From Cycas panzhihuaensis (Eukaryota; Cycadophyta): DNA of 64,000 bases. The notes under the pieces are model-generated. The model ran no database searches. It saw nothing but the letters and a program-made list of their open reading frames with translations, and was not told the DNA's origin. Location of the stretch: NCBI GenBank assembly GCA_023213395.1, contig CM041465.1, forward strand, positions 158,789,741-158,853,740, written 5' to 3'. Of this stretch, positions 57,456 to 64,000 are shown piece by piece; position 1 is the first letter of the stretch, and each line of letters begins with the position of its first letter. The position numbers and the translations under genes are program-made.

Positions 57456-59640
57456 ATAAGGCCCTAAATCTCAGACAGAGAGAGTTGAGAGAGAGTAAGG
57501 AGTGTTGATAACTGACATGAAGATGATTTTGATCATTTTTGATGTTGACAGGCTGTCATCGAGGTGGATAACTACGAGAATGTAGGTATGGCTATGTTGA
57601 GTTATATGGAGATGGTGTCCTAGGAGGACATGGGGATCCTGCGGAGGTGCAGCCTATACAAGGCCTTGAAGACACCTCAATATGCATTAGATCAGAGGTT
57701 ATTAGTCGACATCGTATCCCATTGGGATAGGAGGAGACATGTATTCCACCTACCTCAAGTAGGTGATGTGGTGAATTCTGTGGGGACATCTAGCGAGATC
57801 TTGGGAGTACCCGGCCCAGGAAGCTGGTGAGACTAGGGACGCTGCCTAGCACCAAGGCAACACACAGAGAGGCAGCCCTATTCTTCATAGGGGCTGACAG
57901 GTGGGAGCGGAGGGGGGCTCCCCTCCAGACCATGCTGATGTCTGGAGTTCCTCGGGTGAGGAAGCTAATTGTATTATGCGTTATGTTCCAGATTTCCCAT
58001 AAGCAGAACTATATAGAGATATCGGGTGGATGGTTGGATGCAATACATCGTTGCGAAGTCGGCGAGAGGATGGACTGGGCTACCCTGATAGCAGCGAACC
58101 TCGTCGCTTAACTAGACACTATTAGGATGACCGACATAGGTGGATTATCATATATCACACTACTGCAGTGCTGGTTCTTTGATCATTTCGTGGCAGTGAC
58201 ACCAGCGGGGGGAGCACACCCCATCACAGAGCAGGCCCTGATGGTCCACAGGTGGCAGACTCGGCTGAGAGAGACAAAGGATCGGGCCCATGTCTGACGA
58301 TCGGTGGAGGTGACATCGCTGGACCTCCTCACCCTACCAGACTACATAATAGAGCTATACAGGGTGGTGAGGTGGGACAGTGATGACGAGGCGGGTGGAG
58401 CAAGAGCGCCTGCAGATGATGATGATGATGACGATGGTGATGGAGATGGGGCCAGCCCGTCACGACCTACAGGGGAGGTAGGTCCTTTTGGGACGACAGG
58501 AGGAGCAACAGGACCATCCGGGGCTGCCGGAGGAGAGGCAGGCCCATCAGGAGCGCCGGATGAGAGCAGGAGGCCAATGACCAGGGCCCACAGGCTACGG
58601 ATCGTGTGGGGATCCGGAGGCACGAGAGCTAACCCGGTTCCTACGAGGAGGGAGGCCCAGGCAGAGGAGGTGCCCAAGGATAAGGTACCCACAGCTGGCA
58701 GAGAGCCAGGAGGGGAGGATGCTGCACGACCAGAGGAGCTGGCGGCCACGGCAGGTGAGACCTAACCATTTCTTAAGTTGTTTAGCATCCAGATAGATAT
58801 TTGATGTGATTTGATCATGGTATATGGTGAGATATATACTGACATATGGCATGTTGTATTGGCAGGTGTCGTAGAGGTCTGGAGATTGGTAGAGGCTGTG
58901 GTGAGGGAGATATTCCCTCAGGTGTATGCAAAGGGAGTAGCGCGTCGAGGCGGTGATGCGCTAGGCGGCGGTGCCCACGTGGAGGCATTCATCCCGTTGG
59001 TGAGGGCGAGAGACATTTGGGCTGCAGAGTCCCAGAGCACATGACATTCCAAGGATAGTTGTAGCAGGAGCGGGATGAGGCGAGGCGTGAGAGGGATGAG
59101 CGACATGGATGGGTCCAGCCACAGAGGCCTGAGGCGGAGGCGGAGATGCACGGTAGGGTCGAACAGTACTAGAAGAGTGTCTCGGGGCCCAGCGGAGAAG
59201 GGACTCAGGAGAGGGGCCGTATCCGGGCCCCAATGATCGGTGGTGGCCGGATGGCATCAGTCGAGCCAGAGTAGGACATATACCCACACAGTGGCGATGA
59301 CCCCGAGACGACCACGGGACGAGGGGAGCGAGGTAGGCAGCTCGCGGAGGCCTAGGAGGAGCCTCGGAGGGATGTGGTCCCCAGGAGAGGGATCACACAG
59401 ACCGGGAGATGGTACCTTATGAGCGAGGCAGTAGTAGAGTATGAGATATGCATTGATTTTGACAGGAAAGCACGGGCCTCCAGGGGGTCATATATAGGAT
59501 CATATGATTGTACCCCCCCTGCAAGGACATTGACTTCCCATATGTATGATGTAACATATGATTTTTGTTGTATATATATATATATGGGGTAATTGGAACC
59601 CCATTTTGGTACGAGATGCTGTGCATATATCATGTGTGGA
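57456..59640 (+). pseudogene. Antisense PMD gene of Tat-2, 3' part: intron 1 end, PMD exons, last exons
   Basis: The plus strand, opposite to Tat-2. Intron 1 ends at TTGACAG (57551). Exon 2 begins AVIEVDNYENV, then LLVDIVSHWDRRRHVFHLP and GDVV, the PMD pattern. Next come GAPLQTMLMSGVPRVRK and LSYITLLQCWFFDHFVAVTP (about 58137-58196). An acidic, Gly/Pro-rich part with an Asp run (58415-58445) ends in EELAATAG. A 111-nt intron follows (58755-58865), then VVEVWRLVEAVVREIFPQVY. A stop at 57623 and later frame changes break it. MAIN-type PMD proteins act in meristem maintenance and silencing in plants; here the gene travels with the element. Confidence 0.78.
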
Positions 59641-59982
59641 TGACATGTATGTTTATTTTATATGTTGTAAATGTTAAGTTGTGAATATTTTATTGTATAA
59701 TGTACACGTTCCCTTCCATGTATGGCTATATGTCTAACAGGAACACACACACCCATCGTGAGTGGACACGATAGAGAGGTGTGGGGTTAGAGGATAGAGC
59801 GGCATACACGTCTACAGAAGAGCATGGCGGAATATGCAAAGAAAAGGGTAGGTAAGAGAGAGGAGCAATGATACTCCAAAGCGTCGTCCTGATTGGGTAA
59901 TGCCCAAGTAGGAAGACAACAGTTCCCGAGAGGATACGGGAACACGGGTTTCACGGAAGGAACCAGAAAGAAGAAGAAGAAG
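59641..59982 (-). other. Tat-2 spacer between PMD gene and hairpin
   Basis: The inverted counterpart of the Tat-3 spacer 37977-38349 ('catacatgta', 'atggctatatgtctaacagg', 'gggtttcacgg'). Non-coding. Confidence 0.65.
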
Positions 59983-60039
59983 CCACCTTAAATTGCCATT
60001 CTACCCATGGTTGGAAAGAATGGGGACAACCTAAGATGG
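59983..60039 (-). other. Tat-2 conserved stem-loop
   Basis: On the minus strand CCATCTTAGGTTG (60039-60027) pairs with CAATTTAAGGTGG (59995-59983) by 10 Watson-Crick and 3 G-U pairs; an inner CCATTC/GAATGG stem lies between. Same place as in Tat-3. Confidence 0.8.
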
Positions 60040-60409
60040 TAGTTTAGGCTCATTTCGGAGCAGGGCAAAGGGATCACCAAAAGATCATGCGTAAAATTTC
60101 TTAAGGAATTTCCCATTAACAACTTTCTTAAATTCAAGCCCTTCTAGGGTGGCTATCCAATATGCACCATTACCGAGGGATTTAATAATTACGAAAGGAC
60201 CAACCCATCAAGGTTTGAACTTGGTCAAACGATCATGGAGATATTCAAGCTTAAGGACGTGGTCCCCGGGGAACAAAGGACAAGAACGAAGATGTTTATC
60301 GTAGGTCCTTTGTGAGCGAGCTTTGGATGCCAGGTTAGCCTGGTAAGTAGCTAAGCGCCTCTCATCCAAAGCCTCGAGGTCTAGAAGGTGAGCCTGACAG
60401 ATCGACTGT

Positions 60410-61420
60410 TCATCGATGAGACCTTGAAGGGAGATTCACAAGGAAGGAATCTCCACCTCTACCGAAATCTGCCTCGATCTTGTAGACCCGGGGAGAGCAG
60501 GGGTCATTCTCGTGGCGGAATGGATAGAGTGCGATAAGCCCTGGCGGAGGGTAGCTGAAGGTGCCAATCCTTTTGGGACTGCACAACGATCTTCTTGAGA
60601 ATGTTGACGAGGGTCTTATTGAAAGAGTCCACTTGGCCATTTGCCTGAGGGTAGTAAGGGGAAGAAGTTTTGTGAGAAATTTTAAATTTCTCACAAAGCT
60701 CATTCATTTCCTTATTACAAAACGGGGTTCCATTGTCAGTGATTAGGACATCCAGAATCCTAAAATGACAAATGATGTGTTGGTAAATGAATGTGGCTAT
60801 CATTTTGCCAGGGGTGGTGATCAAGGGGATGGCCTCTGCGCATTTAGTGAAATACTCCGTGGTAGTCAAGATAAACTTATGCTACGACGATGAAGGTGGG
60901 GAGATAACCCCGATGAGGTCTAGTCCCTACTGAGCAAAAGGCCATGGTGAAACAATAAGATGCAGGGCGTCAGAAGGCACATGGGAGATGTTGGCATGTT
61001 CCTGACATCGCCGACATCTCAGGGTAAAGGCATGAGCATCATTGAAAAGGAATGGCCAGAAATAGCCCATGCGAAGGATCCTCTGAGCCATAAACTGACC
61101 CCCAAAGTGACCTCCACAAATACCGTGGTGGCATTCGTGAAGTACTTGGTCAGTTTCATCAGCAGTGATGCAGTGGAGGAGGATCCCATTGAAGGACCTC
61201 TTGTACAATACCTCATCCATGAGGAGGTATTACCTGGCAGAAGTTCGGATGCGAGATCTGACTTTGCTACTGGCATTGGGGCAGTATTGCTGCTGTGTAA
61301 GATACCGCACTATATCGCCATACCACTCATTATCGATGAGTGGATGGGGAGAGATCCCTGAATTGTCAAGATAGACTCATTGGGGAGAGAGTCGCCAACG
61401 GAGGCGCCAGAGGAGTTAGG
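60410..61420 (-). pseudogene. Tat-2 integrase, broken
   Basis: The best integrase of the window. The HHCC domain is intact in sequence at 61220-61000 (HECHHGICGGHFGGQF, then CRRCQEHA). The core reads GLDLIGVISPP (first Asp, with a stop just before it), VLITDNGTPFCNKEMNELCE (second Asp), and NGQVDSFNKTLVNILKK, where the third acid Glu is Asp. The C-terminal part continues to about 60100 in broken frames. Confidence 0.85.
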
Positions 61421-61459
61421 GATAGGGGCGGCTGCGAGTTACTTGGCTACTACCATTCC

Positions 61460-62100
61460 CTTCTTTGATTTCTAGTTAACGATATGGAGGTTGAATTCTT
61501 GAAGCAGGACAGCCCACCGACCGGCCCTACCCGTCAAATCTGAATGAGGGAGCAAGTATCGCAAGGGATTGGCTTGAACGATCACCTTGGTGGTGTTGCC
61601 AAGCAAGTAGTGTCTGAACTTCTTGGTCTTATGGACCAAGGAGAGGCACTCCTTCTTGGCAGGAGAGTGGTTAAGTTCAGTAGCCACGAGGGTGTAGCTG
61701 ATGAAATATATAGCTCTCTTGGTTCCTGAGTCATCCTCTTGAGCTAACATAACGCCTTAGAACTCGTCAGTCGCTGAGGTGTACAGGACGAAGGGCCTAT
61801 CGAATCGAGGAGGCACCAGCGTAGGAGCGAAAGCAAGGGCTTCCTTGAGTCCTTCAAAGGCCTTTTGGGTCTTATCAGACTAGGCAAAAAGAGCTCCCTT
61901 CTTCAATAGATTCGTGAGGGGTTTAGCGCTCACAACAAAGTCTGCTAAGAAGTGCCTGAGAAAACTGAGCCTTCCTAGAAACAACTTAATCTGTCATTGG
62001 GTTCTAGGCGACAACATGTCAAGGATTGCCCTGACCTTATCAGGATCAATCTGAATTCTTTGTTTGGACACAAGGAACCCAAGGAGTTTACCCAAGGTAA
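61460..62100 (-). pseudogene. Tat-2 RNase H (RH), broken
   Basis: An open frame at 61750-61472 carries AIYFISYTLVATELNHSPAK, FRHYLLGNTTKVIVQ and GRAGRWAVLLQEFNLHI, the gypsy RH second half. Upstream pieces (62100-61760) give the connection. It continues to KKGMVVA and directly into the INT linker, again without aRNH. Confidence 0.82.
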
Positions 62101-62124
62101 TGATAAACACACACTTGAGTGGAT

Positions 62125-62800
62125 TTAGATTGACGTGATACTTGCAGCATCGTGAGAAGATGGCACGCAAGTTAGATGGATGATGGGCCTGACACGGGAG
62201 AGACCCATCATATTATCCATAAAGACCTCTAACGTGTTATCAATGAGGTTGTAGAAAATGAAATGCATGGCTCTTTGGTAAGTAGCACCTGCATTCTTAA
62301 GACCAAAGGGCATCACCTTGTAGGTAAAGGTACCCCAAGGTGTAGTGAAGGCCATCTTATGGCAGTCTGCAGGAAAAATCTAAATTTGGTTATAGCTAGA
62401 GAAGTTGTCCATTAGAGACATAACTTTAAATCCAGCCCTGCGATCAATAATTTGATCGATAAAGGGGAGTGGGAAGTTGTCCTTAGGACAAGCATTGTTG
62501 ATGTCATAGAAATCGACACATATACAAATTACCCCGTTCTTTTTAGCAATGGGGACAATATTAGAGACCCATTTAGGGTAGTTAATGGAAGTAATAAGCC
62601 CAACATCCAGGAGCTTCTCAACCTCCATCTTGATGGCGGTCGAGAGCTTCGGGTGAAGGGGATGCTGCTTTTAGCACACAGGGCGGGCGCCAGGAATAGT
62701 GGTGAGGTTATGGGTGACAATAGTGGGGTCAATTCCCTTCATGTCAGCATAATCCCACGCAAACGCGTCTCAAAACTCCTGGAACAAAAGGGAGTACTCC
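62125..62800 (-). pseudogene. Tat-2 PR-RT linker end and reverse transcriptase, broken and cut by Tat-5
   Basis: Begins at 62800, where the Tat-5 LTR stops it, with SLLFQEF, then the DYADMKGIDP-type motif. RT proper: EVEKLLDVGLITSINYPKW, VPIAKKNGVICICVDF, CPKDNFPLPFIDQII, GLKNAGATYQRAMHF, and VFMDNMMGLS, in which the second Asp of the active site is Asn (62214-62212). It has fewer stops than Tat-3. Confidence 0.85.
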
Positions 62801-64000
62801 TGTTTCCCGGCTTCCGGGAATGGATACGGAATCACCGAGCTCGTAAGTGCGGTATGTCTCTAGCATTATCATCACTTTTGTGTCTTGATTATGCCTTACA
62901 TATTTGCATGCGTATGACTTTGTGGGCGGCACGGTCGTCGTCCACACTATGTTTAACTATGGCGACTATAGCGAGGCACACTCTTAGCGAGTGTGGCACC
63001 ACAGTAAATATTACTTCATATCGCCCTCCTCTCTCCACGGATCACCCAGGGTTTGCGCCACCTCCACCGTGTGATGTCTCATCGTCGCTTGGTTAGCTTG
63101 CCACCTCATTTGGGGCTATTTACGCTCCGTGGGCCGTTTCTTGGCTTGTTTGCTCCGGGTGGGTGTTTTAGTTGTCCTTTAGCCTTTTTAGTAGTTTGCC
63201 CCGACTGGACGGTTGGTGGGCCCCATTTGTGTCTCTGGTGCATCTGCCGTAATCTTGGCAGTCTGTAGTGATCTTGGATCTGCATGGGATTTTCAGCGAT
63301 CTGCATTTGGAATATTCGTGATCAGCTAAAATTTCCGTGATCTGTTGTCTCTGTTTGTTTTAAAATCCGGTAGTGGCAATTTCGCATTTATTGAAGCGCC
63401 ACGTGGCTCGCGCCTTTTCTCCCTCCCGGTAGTACTATTCGCGTACTTTAGGGTTTTGCTTTAGTACTTAAACATCTTTTGGCTCTCTTTTGATCTTTTT
63501 TGCTCACTTTTGGATTGACTCTCAAGAGGAACACTCTCCTGCTCTGCTCTCTTACATTTCTTCTTTAGCTGGACTGCACTCTTCATCTGCCTTGACTCTC
63601 CTTTGGCTTGGTGAGACATTCTCTCGGCCCTCAAACGCTTGGAGGGCTCCTTTGAAGCGGTTTCCACTGTTTTCTACCAGGCGATCCACGAGCTCCCGTT
63701 TGCGGTGTTTCCGTTCCACCTCCATAGCGGGGCCCCAGCACCTGCTCTATTCGGTCTGAGGTCATTTGTTCCGGCCCTTCTTATTGTGCCTTTTGGGTGG
63801 GGCAAATCCCTTGCCTCCCTTTCGTACTCTTCACTTTGTATTTGTTTTGGTGATATCTACACTTGACTTATTTGTTTTCATTTGTTGCTTGAGAGTTGGT
63901 TTCCTCCCTCTTGAGGCTAGCTGTACCACTCTCCCTCACTTCTTACTGCGTTTCTTTGTCAGCGTGGCGTTGAGGGTTGCATAGGCTTTGGGCAGAGGCC
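62801..64000 (+). repeat. Tat-5 LTR, first 1.2 kb, running off the window
   Basis: It starts TGTTTCCCGGCTTCCGGGAA and matches the Tat-2 LTR (minus, from 26902): 'aatggatacggaat', 'ggcgactatagcgaggcaca', 'ggcaatttcgcatttattg', 'gccacgtgg'. A TATA-like TACTTAAACATC lies near 63462-63475. It interrupts the Tat-2 pol; the left target copy would be ACTCC (62796-62800). Open frames inside it have no recognised domain. Confidence 0.83.

Larger units (their letters stand above)
24861..62800 (-). mobile_element. Tat-2: minus-strand Tat-type gypsy element, split by Tat-3 and Tat-5
   Basis: Minus-strand order from right to left: pol (62800 to about 60100), hairpin (60039-59983), the antisense PMD gene (plus strand, 57456-59640 then 28814-28243), aRNH (about 27650-27316), tail, and 3' LTR (26902-24861). 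The piece 28815-57450 is Tat-3 with a GGGCC duplication; removing it restores one intron of the PMD gene. At 62801 a Tat-5 LTR interrupts pol, so the gag end and 5' LTR lie beyond the window. The left target copy next to the 3' LTR would be CTATC (24856-24860). Confidence 0.85.

Noticed and set aside
58415-58445. Asp-codon (GAT) repeat as a free microsatellite
   Set aside because: It is part of the acidic stretch of the PMD protein; an acidic/Gly-rich part stands at the same place in Tat-3.
57456-59640. A host PMD gene that happens to neighbour the elements
   Set aside because: The same gene lies antisense at the same place in Tat-3, and its 5' part in Tat-2 lies on the far side of Tat-3; it belongs to the elements.
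1-64000. CRISPR arrays, tRNA or rRNA genes, bacterial operons
   Set aside because: No regularly spaced repeats with unique spacers, no cloverleaf or rRNA blocks seen; splice signals, LINE and LTR elements show plant nuclear DNA.

Overview
The window is plant nuclear DNA made almost entirely of transposable elements. The markers are a plant L1-type LINE (DUF4283-type ORF1, endonuclease, RT, zf-RVT tail), two decayed Ty1/copia elements, a decayed Ty3/gypsy fragment, and at least five large Ty3/gypsy elements of Tat/Ogre type with LTRs of about 2.0-2.6 kb. The Tat elements carry an extra archaeal-type RNase H and an antisense gene related to plant mobile domain (PMD) proteins. I see no ordinary host gene, tRNA, rRNA or CRISPR array. 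It is probably an angiosperm; I cannot name the species.

Layout. (1) 1-2746: leader stub and 5' LTR of Tat-1 (minus strand), inserted in the 3' end of a minus-strand LINE (about 2752-8400). (2) 8401-24860: an AT-rich, CpG-poor, old region. It holds Copia-1 (10375-17601, minus, both LTRs, target duplication CCCTA), a decayed plus-strand gypsy PR-RT fragment (18372-19390) with a second PR copy (19420-19646), and Copia-2 (19647-24860, minus, its 5' end cut off). (3) 24861 to beyond 62800: Tat-2, a minus-strand element split by two later insertions. (4) 28815-57450: Tat-3, plus strand, inserted in Tat-2 with target duplication GGGCC. (5) 39931 to about 52523: Tat-4, plus strand, inserted in Tat-3 with an imperfect CGTAT duplication. 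(6) 62801-64000: the start of a Tat-5 LTR, plus strand, inserted in the pol gene of Tat-2.

Removing Tat-4 from Tat-3, and Tat-3 from Tat-2, gives two copies of one element plan: 5' LTR (leader splice donor) - PBS - splice acceptor - gag - PR - RT - RH - INT - RNA-type hairpin - an antisense, spliced PMD gene with its own TATA box - sense archaeal-type RNase H (aRNH) - 3' LTR. Tat-3 without Tat-4 is about 16 kb. The antisense gene has a 24-nt first coding exon, an intron of about 465-475 nt, PMD exons, an acidic/low-complexity exon, a 110/111-nt intron and a coiled-coil-like last exon. Both nested insertions fall inside this antisense gene: Tat-3 in intron 1 of the Tat-2 copy, Tat-4 in an exon of the Tat-3 copy. 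Tat-4 is a deletion derivative without the antisense gene and without most of the aRNH.

All coding regions carry stops or frameshifts, so polyproteins are listed as pseudogenes. Much of the divergence between Tat copies is small indels, so part of the damage could be sequencing or assembly error. Element names (Tat-1 to Tat-5, Copia-1 and -2) are labels used only here. Family calls are from motifs read by eye; no database search was made.
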